Of a stretch of DNA of 64,000 nucleotides, positions 51,880 to 60,282 are shown in pieces; the first letter of the stretch is position 1, and every line of letters begins with the position of its first letter. Both the position numbers and the translations under genes were made by a program. The notes beneath the pieces were generated by a model that had not been told where the DNA came from, ran no database searches, and was given only the letters and a program-made list of their open reading frames with translations. Origin of the DNA: Chryseobacterium taiwanense (GTDB lineage: Bacteria > Bacteroidota > Bacteroidia > Flavobacteriales > Weeksellaceae); assembly GCF_000813825.1 (NCBI RefSeq), contig NZ_JWTA01000008.1, positions 124,001-188,000 on the forward strand, written 5' to 3'.

Positions 51880-53581
51880 AACTAAATTTAATATTCTCAA
51901 GCAAATATCCGGAGAGTTTTCAAGAGATGAAACCATCTGGGCAAGCGGTTATTTGGCGGGACTTGCAGGAGCAACCAGTGGAGTCATTCAACATTCCTTG
52001 CAACAGACCAATCCGGAAAGCGAAACTTCCGTAAAGAAAATAACACTTGCCTACGGTACAGAAACGGGAAACAGTAAAAAACTGGCAACAGAACTTGCCG
52101 GAATCATCAAGAAAAAAGGAATTCAGGTGAAACTGGCAGACCTTTCCCAATATAAACCTAAAGACCTTGTAAAAGAAGAATTTTTCTTTGTAGTGATCAG
52201 TACACAAGGAGAAGGAGAACCACCTATTCTGGCTAAGAAATTTTATGATTACATTCATGAAAATGAATTGGTGCTTAATCAGTTGAAATTCGGAGTTCTG
52301 GCTTTGGGAGATAGTAGCTATCCTCAATTTTGCAAAACCGGGGAAGAGATTGATTTCCGTTTTGAAATCTTGGGCGCCGAGCGAATTATTCCATTGAAAA
52401 GATGCGATATTGATTATGAGGATGAAGCTCGTCATTGGATTGAGCATATCTATGAAGTTCTCACAAAAACTTCAGTAAAAAGTCAATCAACACTTTCTAT
52501 TCCGAAAAAATCTACGGGTAGAAAAAAATATCAGGGACAAATTTCGGCAGTGATTAACCTTAACGATATTACTTCAGAAAAAGAAACGTACCATATTGAA
52601 ATAGAAACGGAGGAGCCGATTATGTACAGTCCGGGAGATGCTTTAGGTGTATTGCCTTATAATCCTAGATCTGTAGTGGAAGAAATCATTCAATTGACGG
52701 GTATTAATGCTGAAAAACAGATTGAAACCACGAAAATTACTGCCAGTGTAGATGAGCTTTTGTATAAGCATCTAAATATCAGTTATCTTTTAAAAACAAC
52801 GGTAGCTCAATATGCTGATATTACAGGACACCAGATTCCCGAAGTTCGTTTAAGCCTTCTGGATCTGCTTAAAATATACCCTGTAAAAAATGCAGTTCAA
52901 TTTGAAGAAGTTATTAACATTTTAACCTATCAAGCGCCGCGTTTATATTCTATTTCTTCTTCTCCTGAAGCCCATGGAAATACTGAAATTCATATTACGG
53001 TTGCCAAATCGGAATACCTTATTGATGATAAAAAGCAAAACGGATTATGTAGCGGATTTTTAAGTGAATTTAACGAGGGAGATGCTGTTGAATTTTATAT
53101 TCAGGAAGCTAAACATTTTAAACTTCCTCAATCAGATAAAGACATTATTATGATTGGTCCCGGAACAGGCATTGCCCCTTTCAGATCTTTTTTATGGGAA
53201 AGAGATGCGGTAGGAGGCGAAGGAAGAAATTGGCTGTTTTTCGGAGACCGGAATTTTATTTCTGATTTTCTTTACCAATCTGAAATTCTTGATTTTATGA
53301 AAACAGGAACACTTAATAATTTAGATATGGCATTTTCTAGGGACACCGCTCAAAAAGTATATGTTCAGGATAAAATCAGGAAGAAAGGAAATGAAATATT
53401 TAATTGGCTGGAAGCTGGAGCCTCTCTCTATGTATGCGGAACCAAAGATCCTATGAGTAAAGATGTTGAAGAAACCCTTTTGAATATTATTCAGGACCAG
53501 GGAAAACGCAACAAAGACGAAGCGCGTATTTATCTTGAAGAAATGGAACTCAACGGGCGGTATGCCAAAGACGTGTATTAA
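51869..53581 (+). CDS. cysJ: Assimilatory sulfite reductase flavoprotein subunit
   Basis: 570 residues from the ATG at 51869; the open frame extends upstream to an ATG at 51830 but that would overlap cobA much further. An N-terminal flavodoxin-like FMN domain (LAYGTETGNSKKLATELA, STQGEGEPP, LALGDSSYPQF), then FAD-binding (APRLYSISSSPEA) and NADPH-binding (MIGPGTGIAPFRSFLWER) regions, ending in GRYAKDVY, the tail typical of this flavoenzyme family. It passes electrons from NADPH to the siroheme subunit CysI, encoded 29 bases downstream. About 20 residues before the FMN domain form an extra N-terminal stretch (WASGYLAGLAGATSG) of unknown role, also seen in other Bacteroidota members as far as I recall. 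Confidence 0.92.
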   Translation: MLSETKFNILKQISGEFSRDETIWASGYLAGLAGATSGVIQHSLQQTNPESETSVKKITLAYGTETGNSKKLATELAGIIKKKGIQVKLADLSQYKPKDLVKEEFFFVVISTQGEGEPPILAKKFYDYIHENELVLNQLKFGVLALGDSSYPQFCKTGEEIDFRFEILGAERIIPLKRCDIDYEDEARHWIEHIYEVLTKTSVKSQSTLSIPKKSTGRKKYQGQISAVINLNDITSEKETYHIEIETEEPIMYSPGDALGVLPYNPRSVVEEIIQLTGINAEKQIETTKITASVDELLYKHLNISYLLKTTVAQYADITGHQIPEVRLSLLDLLKIYPVKNAVQFEEVINILTYQAPRLYSISSSPEAHGNTEIHITVAKSEYLIDDKKQNGLCSGFLSEFNEGDAVEFYIQEAKHFKLPQSDKDIIMIGPGTGIAPFRSFLWERDAVGGEGRNWLFFGDRNFISDFLYQSEILDFMKTGTLNNLDMAFSRDTAQKVYVQDKIRKKGNEIFNWLEAGASLYVCGTKDPMSKDVEETLLNIIQDQGKRNKDEARIYLEEMELNGRYAKDVY

Positions 53582-53610
53582 TGTATTCTGAATAAAAAGT
53601 AAAACAAACA

Positions 53611-55284
53611 ATGAACAATAAAGATAACCTTTCACCGGTAGAAAGAATTAAAACCGGAAGTAATGGTCTTAGAGGAACTTTGAAGGAGAGCCTCTCGGAT
53701 GATTTCACCGGAGCCATACGAGAAGACGATCAAACACTGATTAAGTTTCACGGAATGTATCAGCAGGATGACAGAGACCGAAGAGAAGAACGTGTGGCTA
53801 AAAAACTGGAATGGCTGTATTCCTATATGATCAGATTAAGGCTTCCGGGAGGTTTTTTAACTTCTGAGCAATGGATAGGGCTGAATGAAGTCGCAAAAGA
53901 ACATTCTACGGGAACCATAAAAATTACGACCAGACAAACCATACAATTGCATGGGATTCTGAAATCTCATTTAAGACCAACTATTCAAGAGTTTAATCTG
54001 CAACATCTGGATTCGATCGCAGCTTGTGGAGATGTTAACAGAAATGTGACCTGTACCTCAAATCCATCCGAATCACCATTGCATCAGGAAGTCTATGAAC
54101 TGGCGGGTAAAATAAGTGAAATGTGTCTGCCAAAAACCAAAGCCTATTATGACATCTGGATTGATGATGAATTGCTGATAGACCGAAAAGCGGAGGAAGA
54201 TCCCTTATATCAGGATCGGTATTTACCCAGAAAATTGAAAATAGGAATCGCCATTCCGCCGAATAATGATGTTGATGTATTCATTAATGATATTGCATTA
54301 ATCGCGATTATCGAAAACAATAAAGTGATCGGATATAATATTGCTGCAGGAGGAGGTTTGGGAGCTACTCACGGAAATGAAGCCACCTATCCGCGTCTTG
54401 CTTCCCTGTTGGGATTTGTAGATACGGAAGAAAAAGCACTAAAAGCGGTCTATGAAATTATAACGGTACAACGTGATTTCGGAAACAGAAGCGACAGAAA
54501 ACTCTCCAGACTTAAATATACCATCGATAAACTCGGAATCGATTCATATAGAAAAGAAGTAGAAAAAAGAACAGGCTTTGCTTTTGAAGCGGCTAAAGAA
54601 TTTAAGTTTGAACAGAGAAAAGACCGTTACGGTTGGGTACAAAATCATGAAGGAAAATGGTTTTATACCGTATTTGTTGAGCATGGAAGAGTGTTGGATA
54701 TAGAAGAATATCCACTGAAATCAGGGTTGTTAAAAATTGCTGAAACCGGAAAAGTGAACTTCCGTTTTACCTGTAATCAAAACCTTCTGCTTGCAGATAT
54801 TCAGGAAGAAGATAAAGAACATATTGAAAGCCTTTTGAAAGCCTTCGGAATTTCCGATGCGACTGACAACGCGAGTGCTTTGCGTAAAAATTCTGTGGCT
54901 TGTGTCGCGTTAAATACCTGTTCGCTGGCTTTGGCAGAAGCACAACGTTATTTACCTTCTTTGGTCACAAAAATAGAACCTGTTTTAGAGAAATATGGTC
55001 TTTTACAGGACGATATTACCATTCGTATGACGGGATGTCCAAACGGTTGCGGGAGATCTCCCAATGCGGAAATCGGTTTTGTAGGGACTGCGTATGGTAA
55101 ATACAATCTTCATATTGGAGGTGATCGATTGGGATTACGCCTTAACACAAAATTCAAAGAAAATATAGGTGAAAGTGAAATTCTAGCTACGTTGGATGAA
55201 CTTTTTGGAATTTATGTAAAGGAAAAGGAAACCGAAGAAACCTTTGGTGACTTTTCCTATCGTTATCTGCAAACCATAAAATAA
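53611..55284 (+). CDS. cysI: Sulfite reductase hemoprotein subunit (siroheme, 4Fe-4S)
   Basis: 557 residues, the standard size. Duplicated ferredoxin-like and siroheme-binding halves; TRQTIQLHG and CGDVNRNVTC in the first half help hold siroheme. Cluster ligands are C431 and C437 (CVALNTC) and C476 and C480 (CPNGC in MTGCPNGCGRSPNAEIGF). With CysJ it reduces sulfite to sulfide in six electrons. Stop is 5 bases before the Cys-rich leader ORF, so that ORF is likely read from the same message. Confidence 0.95.
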   Translation: MNNKDNLSPVERIKTGSNGLRGTLKESLSDDFTGAIREDDQTLIKFHGMYQQDDRDRREERVAKKLEWLYSYMIRLRLPGGFLTSEQWIGLNEVAKEHSTGTIKITTRQTIQLHGILKSHLRPTIQEFNLQHLDSIAACGDVNRNVTCTSNPSESPLHQEVYELAGKISEMCLPKTKAYYDIWIDDELLIDRKAEEDPLYQDRYLPRKLKIGIAIPPNNDVDVFINDIALIAIIENNKVIGYNIAAGGGLGATHGNEATYPRLASLLGFVDTEEKALKAVYEIITVQRDFGNRSDRKLSRLKYTIDKLGIDSYRKEVEKRTGFAFEAAKEFKFEQRKDRYGWVQNHEGKWFYTVFVEHGRVLDIEEYPLKSGLLKIAETGKVNFRFTCNQNLLLADIQEEDKEHIESLLKAFGISDATDNASALRKNSVACVALNTCSLALAEAQRYLPSLVTKIEPVLEKYGLLQDDITIRMTGCPNGCGRSPNAEIGFVGTAYGKYNLHIGGDRLGLRLNTKFKENIGESEILATLDELFGIYVKEKETEETFGDFSYRYLQTIK

Positions 55285-55289
55285 ATATA

Positions 55290-55409
55290 ATGAACAATAA
55301 GTATTACCGTCAGAAGAAATTCAGGCAACTCTATCATCAGTTTTTAGGGATTCGAATGTGTATGTGCTGTTTAGTAATAAATATCGCATCCACATTCCTA
55401 TTAACCTAA
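55290..55409 (+). CDS. Cys-rich 39-residue leader ORF before the TonB receptor gene
   Basis: The peptide starts MNNKYYRQKKFRQLYHQFLG, with a basic, Tyr/Gln-rich N-terminal half, then continues IRMCMCC (C24, C26, C27) and a hydrophobic tail ending in LLT. It begins 5 bases after the cysI stop and ends 12 bases before the receptor start, so a ribosome on it would cover or expose the receptor ribosome-binding region. A cluster of Cys codons in a sulfur-assimilation operon is a classical layout for sensing cysteinyl-tRNA supply. No homologue was searched. It could also be a small membrane or metal-binding protein, or spurious, but position and composition favour a leader peptide. Confidence 0.6.
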   Translation: MNNKYYRQKKFRQLYHQFLGIRMCMCCLVINIASTFLLT

Positions 55410-55421
55410 AAATAATCATTA

Positions 55422-58298
55422 ATGAAAAAGAACAAACCCAATAACCTTACTCTCAAAACTAGCATCTTATTATTTACATTTTTATTCTTTACCCTCTTAC
55501 AGGCACAGCAACAACTTATAGAAGTCAGCGGAACCATTACTCATGTTGATACCCATAAAGGACTTGCAGGAGCAAAAATAAAAGTGGAAAATACAGAAGA
55601 TTCTGCACTAACGGATCAGGAAGGGCATTTTAACCTGAGAACAAGAGTTAAAATCCCTTTCAGAATTGTGATCAACAAAGAGGGTTTTGCAAGCCAGACC
55701 GTAGAAATCCTTTCTTTATCTAATAAAATTGCGATAGAATTAAACCCTCAGAATACGATTATCAATGAAGTGGTAATCTCTGCCTCAAGAGTTCCTGAAA
55801 AAGTACTGAGATCACCCATTGCTATTGAAAAAATAGATATTAAAGCCATTCGGGAAAGTCCGGCTTCTTCATTCTACGAAACCTTGGAAAATGTAAAAGG
55901 ATTACAGCTTTTAACCTCGAGTCTTACTTTAAAAGTTCCTAATTCCAGAGGATTTAATTCACCCAATAACTTCCGTTTTATGCAATTGGTAGACGGAGTA
56001 GATGTGCAGTCGGCAACATTGGGAGTTCCCCTAGGAAATGCTATAGGTCCGACAGAACTCGATATTCAATCTATGGAAGTAACTCCCGGTGCGGCTTCTG
56101 CATTGTATGGGATGAATGCGATCAACGGATTGGCGAGCCTTCAGACAAAAGATCCTTTTACATCAGAAGGATTGAGCGTGTATTTTCGTGGCGGAGTAAA
56201 CCATGTCGATAATATGAATCACCAGACGGCTCCTTTGGGAGAAAGTGCCATAAGATTTGCTAAAGCTTTCAATAAAAATCTGGCTGTAAAGATCAATGCA
56301 TCCTATTTCAATGGGGTCGACTGGATTTCAGATAACCAAACCGATCAAAATCCCAATTCATTAATTACTGCTAATCCTAATTTCTCACTCTCCAATAATC
56401 CTGCAGAAGATTTGTGGAATAAATATGGAGATGAAAGAAACAACCGGGTTGCTGTAAAAGTAAACTATAACGGGAAGTCTACCACGTTTAATGTAGCAAG
56501 AACAGGGTATCTTGAAAAAGACTTAGTAAATCCGGAAGTGAAGAACATCAAATTTGATGCAGGACTATACTATCGATTCGGAGATCAGTGGAGAACTTCT
56601 TATGTATACAGATATGGATTGTTGGATGGAACTTTCCAGAGAGGAAATAAAATCAGATTGCAAAATGCGACCGTTCAGAACCATAAAGTAGAGCTTACCG
56701 GAAAAGAATTGACTTTCAGAGCCTATGTTTCTATTGAAAATACAGGAGACTCTTACAATCTTAAACCTTTGGCTGATAATCTGGATCTTTCCAATCTTTC
56801 CAATGCAAACTGGCGTAACCTATTTCAGACCGCTTTGCAAAACAGTCTGAATGCAGGAGTTAATCTGAATGATGCTTTTATTTTAGCAAGACAGGAAGCC
56901 GATAAAAACAGAGTTGTTCCCGGTACCGCTGCTTTTGAACAGTTAAAAAATACCATTATTGGCATTAACAACTGGGATTCAGCAAACGGAGGCGTTGTAG
57001 GAGCTCCGGCAACAGGAGGAGCAAAGTTGGAACAAAAATCCCGTTTTTATCAAGGAGAGCTTACTTATGATTTTAGCAGACTGGTAAAAGTATTCAGTCT
57101 TTTGGCAGGAGTTGATTACCGTTTGTACAGCATTACTCCGGATGGAAATAACTTTGTGGATTTTGACAGACCAGTAAGTGAAAGAAATATTCCTTTATCA
57201 GACGGGACATTTGGTAACGATGTGACTTACCAGAAATACGGAGTTTTTGCACAAATTACCAAGTTGTTTTTTGAAGATAAATTGAAAGTGAACGTGGCAT
57301 TGCGAGTTGACCAAAATCCTGAATTTGAGGCTAAATTCAATCCTAGGATAAGTGTGGTCTATTCTCCGGTGAATCAGCACAATTTCAGAGCATCATTTCA
57401 AAACGGGTATCGTTTTCCATCATTATTCGAAGCGCTTTCTTTTGTAAATAACGGAAATGTGAGAAGAGTAGGAGGTTTGGCAAAAGTGAACGAAGGATTA
57501 GGATATTTAGAAAATTCTTATACTCTTGCTTCTCTCGATCAGTTCACTTCTGCGGTGAATGCAGCAGTAGATGGTGGAGCAACTCAAAATCAGGCAGCTT
57601 TGAGCAATAGAAATCTTTTGGTGGTCGCTAATTTGCAAAAATTACAGACTGAAAAGATCAATTCCTTTGAAGTAGGCTATAAATCAGTGTTTTTTAACAG
57701 CAGGTTAGTCTTAGATTGGGATTTTTATTACAACATTTATGAAGGTTTTTTGGGGCAGGTAGAAGTATCGGTTCCTAAAAATGGAACAGTAGGAACAGAT
57801 CAAGCCGTTCTTGATATGCTTGATCGTACCAAACAAGACAGATACAGAGTATACACCAACAGCAACAGTACGTATAAAAGTTATGGAACTTCGTTGGGAA
57901 TCCGTTATAACCTTGTTAAAAATTATAATGTGAATGCCAATGTTTCTTATAATGACCTTTTAACTTCCAATAGATCAGATCTGTTTATTACCGCTTTCAA
58001 TACTCCTAAATGGACGATAAATGTAAGTGTAGGCAACAGGGAAATCTTCAAAAATATTGGGTTTACGGTTGTTGCAAGATGGCAGGATAGATTTTTGTGG
58101 GAAAGTCCGTTGGCTTCAGGGGAAGTTCCTGCCTATTATACCATCGATGCACAGGCAACCTGGAGAATTCCTGAAATTAAAGTCCAGATAAAAGCAGGGG
58201 CAACCAATCTGCTGAATCGTCGCTACTTTCAATATGCGGCAGGTCCTGAAATTGGAGGATTATATTATCTGGCGTTTACCTATGATTTAAAACTGTAA
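55422..58298 (+). CDS. TonB-dependent outer-membrane receptor of the sulfur cluster
   Basis: 958 residues. Signal peptide (cleavage near LQAQ, residue 28), a carboxypeptidase-regulatory-like domain (about 35-110), a TonB-box-like NEVVISASRVPE, a plug with LVDGVDVQSATLG and ITPGAASALYGMNAINGLASLQTKDP-type sequence, then a barrel ending in GGLYYLAFTYDLKL. Classic (non-SusC) type; no SusD partner. Position inside the cys operon and translational link to the leader ORF and to the fusion gene suggest import of a sulfur source or of a cofactor needed for sulfur metabolism; a siderophore or cobalamin role cannot be excluded from sequence. Its stop overlaps the next start by one base. Confidence 0.9.
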   Translation: MKKNKPNNLTLKTSILLFTFLFFTLLQAQQQLIEVSGTITHVDTHKGLAGAKIKVENTEDSALTDQEGHFNLRTRVKIPFRIVINKEGFASQTVEILSLSNKIAIELNPQNTIINEVVISASRVPEKVLRSPIAIEKIDIKAIRESPASSFYETLENVKGLQLLTSSLTLKVPNSRGFNSPNNFRFMQLVDGVDVQSATLGVPLGNAIGPTELDIQSMEVTPGAASALYGMNAINGLASLQTKDPFTSEGLSVYFRGGVNHVDNMNHQTAPLGESAIRFAKAFNKNLAVKINASYFNGVDWISDNQTDQNPNSLITANPNFSLSNNPAEDLWNKYGDERNNRVAVKVNYNGKSTTFNVARTGYLEKDLVNPEVKNIKFDAGLYYRFGDQWRTSYVYRYGLLDGTFQRGNKIRLQNATVQNHKVELTGKELTFRAYVSIENTGDSYNLKPLADNLDLSNLSNANWRNLFQTALQNSLNAGVNLNDAFILARQEADKNRVVPGTAAFEQLKNTIIGINNWDSANGGVVGAPATGGAKLEQKSRFYQGELTYDFSRLVKVFSLLAGVDYRLYSITPDGNNFVDFDRPVSERNIPLSDGTFGNDVTYQKYGVFAQITKLFFEDKLKVNVALRVDQNPEFEAKFNPRISVVYSPVNQHNFRASFQNGYRFPSLFEALSFVNNGNVRRVGGLAKVNEGLGYLENSYTLASLDQFTSAVNAAVDGGATQNQAALSNRNLLVVANLQKLQTEKINSFEVGYKSVFFNSRLVLDWDFYYNIYEGFLGQVEVSVPKNGTVGTDQAVLDMLDRTKQDRYRVYTNSNSTYKSYGTSLGIRYNLVKNYNVNANVSYNDLLTSNRSDLFITAFNTPKWTINVSVGNREIFKNIGFTVVARWQDRFLWESPLASGEVPAYYTIDAQATWRIPEIKVQIKAGATNLLNRRYFQYAAGPEIGGLYYLAFTYDLKL

Positions 58299-59818
58299 TG
58301 AAGATGAATAATACGTTGTATCCGGTATTTTTGAAACTTGAAAGACTTTCATTACTGATTGTTGGCGGAGGAAAGATAGCCTTTGAAAAGTTGGAATCGG
58401 TTTTAGCAAATTCTCCTGAAACTGCCATAAAACTGGTAGCTAAAGAAATTATCCCTGAAATTAAAGAGTTACAGGAAACGTTTCCTAATTTAATGCTGCA
58501 TGAAAGAGCCTATCAAAACCATGATTTTGATAATGTAGAACTTGTGATTGCAGCTGTGAATGATATTGCGTTAGCAGAGCAGATTCAAAAGGATGCTCAT
58601 AATTATAATCTATTGGTCAATATTGCCGATAAACCCGAATTATGCGATTTTTATTTAGGATCAATTGTCAGAAAAGGAAATCTTAAAATTGCCATTTCCA
58701 CCAATGGAAAATCCCCGACAATCGCTAAAAGAGTCCGTGAAATTTTAACAGAAAGTATTCCTGATGAAATGGATGAGGTATTGGATAATATGCAGGATAT
58801 TCGCAACCAATTGAAAGGTGATTTTAATTACAAAGTCAAAGAGCTTAATAGATTGACTACAGAATATCTGCATGAAGAAACGAAGAGTAAAGAACCGGAT
58901 CTGGAAATAGAAAACCTGATCAGGATCACTCAAACCGTACAGAAAAGAGCCAATATTTATCTTGGAATCATCGGTGTTCTAATTCTTTTTGGGATATTGG
59001 GAATTATTATTTATCAATTTAATCTTTCAGGAGATATTAAGGTTTTTCTTAATAAAGACGGTCATATTTTCTACTGGATGCTATTGGCTGGGTTTCTGGC
59101 AGAAATTGTAGCAGGATCAATGGGAATGGGATATGGCGTAATCTGTACGACGATCTTATTGCTGCTGAATGTACCTCCACCTGTCATTAGTGCGAGTATT
59201 CACTCTGCGGAATCCTTTACCACGGCGGCAGGAAGTGTCAGTCATTACAAGCTCGGAAATGTCAATAAAAAAATGGTTTGGGTGTTGTTCCCTTTGGCAA
59301 TCATAGGTTCTGTCGTGGGAGCATTAACGCTATCTCATTACGGCGAATATTATGCGCATATTGTAAAACCTATTATCGCTTTTTATACGTTATACTTAGG
59401 ATTGAATATTTTGAGGAATGCTTTTAAAGAAAAAAAAGAAGGTACTGTGAAGTCCAAAAGAAAAACCAATCTCAGAATATTAGGATTTATCGGTGGTTTC
59501 ATAGATTCCTTTGCAGGAGGAGGATGGGGGCCATTAGTTACCGGGACTTTGATTAAAGAGGGGAGAACCCCAAGATATGTGGTAGGTAGCTCAACGGTGG
59601 CTAAGTTTTTATTGACGATAACAAGTGCCATCACTTTTATCTTTACCATTGGGATCCATCATTGGAATATTGTATTGGGACTTCTCTTAGGAGGCGTATT
59701 TACTGCTCCGTTTTCTGCAATGCTTACTTCTAAGCTGCCTACGAAAAAAATGTTTTTTGTAGTGGGAGTAGTTGTGGTAGGGATGAGTCTTATTACGATT
59801 ATCAAATCCTTATTCTAA
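58298..59818 (+). CDS. Fusion of siroheme synthase (precorrin-2 dehydrogenase) domain and TauE/SafE permease
   Basis: 506 residues. N-terminal part (about 8-190): NAD-binding LLIVGGGKIAFEKLE near residues 19-33, D111 in NIADKPELCDF and the KGNLKIAISTNGKSPTIAKRVREIL segment match Met8/CysG, which oxidises precorrin-2 and inserts iron to make siroheme. A charged linker (about 190-217) leads to about eight membrane segments (217-506) with LAGFLAEIVAGSMGMGYG and GFIGGFIDSFAGGGWGPLVTG, the two-repeat signature of TauE/SafE (DUF81) sulfite/organosulfonate transporters. No other siroheme chelatase or sulfate permease gene is in the window, so this protein may serve both cofactor synthesis and sulfur transport. 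Coupled to the receptor gene by a TAATG overlap; last gene of the operon. Confidence 0.9.
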   Translation: MKMNNTLYPVFLKLERLSLLIVGGGKIAFEKLESVLANSPETAIKLVAKEIIPEIKELQETFPNLMLHERAYQNHDFDNVELVIAAVNDIALAEQIQKDAHNYNLLVNIADKPELCDFYLGSIVRKGNLKIAISTNGKSPTIAKRVREILTESIPDEMDEVLDNMQDIRNQLKGDFNYKVKELNRLTTEYLHEETKSKEPDLEIENLIRITQTVQKRANIYLGIIGVLILFGILGIIIYQFNLSGDIKVFLNKDGHIFYWMLLAGFLAEIVAGSMGMGYGVICTTILLLLNVPPPVISASIHSAESFTTAAGSVSHYKLGNVNKKMVWVLFPLAIIGSVVGALTLSHYGEYYAHIVKPIIAFYTLYLGLNILRNAFKEKKEGTVKSKRKTNLRILGFIGGFIDSFAGGGWGPLVTGTLIKEGRTPRYVVGSSTVAKFLLTITSAITFIFTIGIHHWNIVLGLLLGGVFTAPFSAMLTSKLPTKKMFFVVGVVVVGMSLITIIKSLF

Positions 59819-59980
59819 CAATAAAGATGATGCCTTTTAGCAGAAGTAAAAAACGAATAATAATAGATTATTATGAGCAGACTTCAGCCTTATTTCTTTA
59901 AGTTTTCATTTTTTCTATGATTTTTTAGAGTTAAATATTAATTTTTTTTAATCAGACTAGGCTACATCCGCCTGAAAGCC

Positions 59981-59988
59981 TATATTTG
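59981..59988 (+). promoter_or_regulatory. -7 box (TATATTTG) of the H1-like gene
   Basis: Identical to the -7 box of cysH and 20 bases before the start codon, which suggests a very short leader. No convincing -33 TTTG was seen. Confidence 0.5.
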
Positions 59989-60008
59989 CAGCCTAAAATT
60001 TTAAATAC

Positions 60009-60185
60009 ATGAAAGAACTTATTGAAAAAATCAACGCGGAATTCGAAACTTTTACAACTGAAGCAAACCAACAAGCTGAAAAAGGAAACAAAGCAGCTGG
60101 TACAAGAGCTCGTAAAGCAGCTTTGGAATTGAGCAAATTGTTCAAAGATTTCAGAAAAGTTTCTGTTGAAGAATCTAAAAAATAA
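60009..60185 (+). CDS. Small histone H1-like (Hc1-type) DNA-binding protein
   Basis: 58 residues: a helical acidic N-terminal half and a basic stretch with GNKAAGTRARKAALELSKLFKDFRKVS. This matches short histone H1-like proteins (Hc1 family) common in Bacteroidota, thought to bind DNA or modify nucleoid structure; direct function here is inferred. It stands alone with its own -7 box and a strong terminator, so it is a short monocistronic and probably highly expressed message. Confidence 0.85.
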   Translation: MKELIEKINAEFETFTTEANQQAEKGNKAAGTRARKAALELSKLFKDFRKVSVEESKK

Positions 60186-60195
60186 AAATTTCTTT

Positions 60196-60222
60196 ACCGG
60201 CTTATTTAAGCCGGTTTTTTTT
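60196..60222 (+). terminator. Intrinsic terminator of the H1-like gene
   Basis: A perfect 9-base-pair stem ACCGGCTTA/TAAGCCGGT with a TT loop followed by seven T. Confidence 0.9.
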
Positions 60223-60282
60223 GCTTGTTACTAATCTTATAAAAGAAAATAAAAGAGAGATTATTTTATATAATTGCTAATA

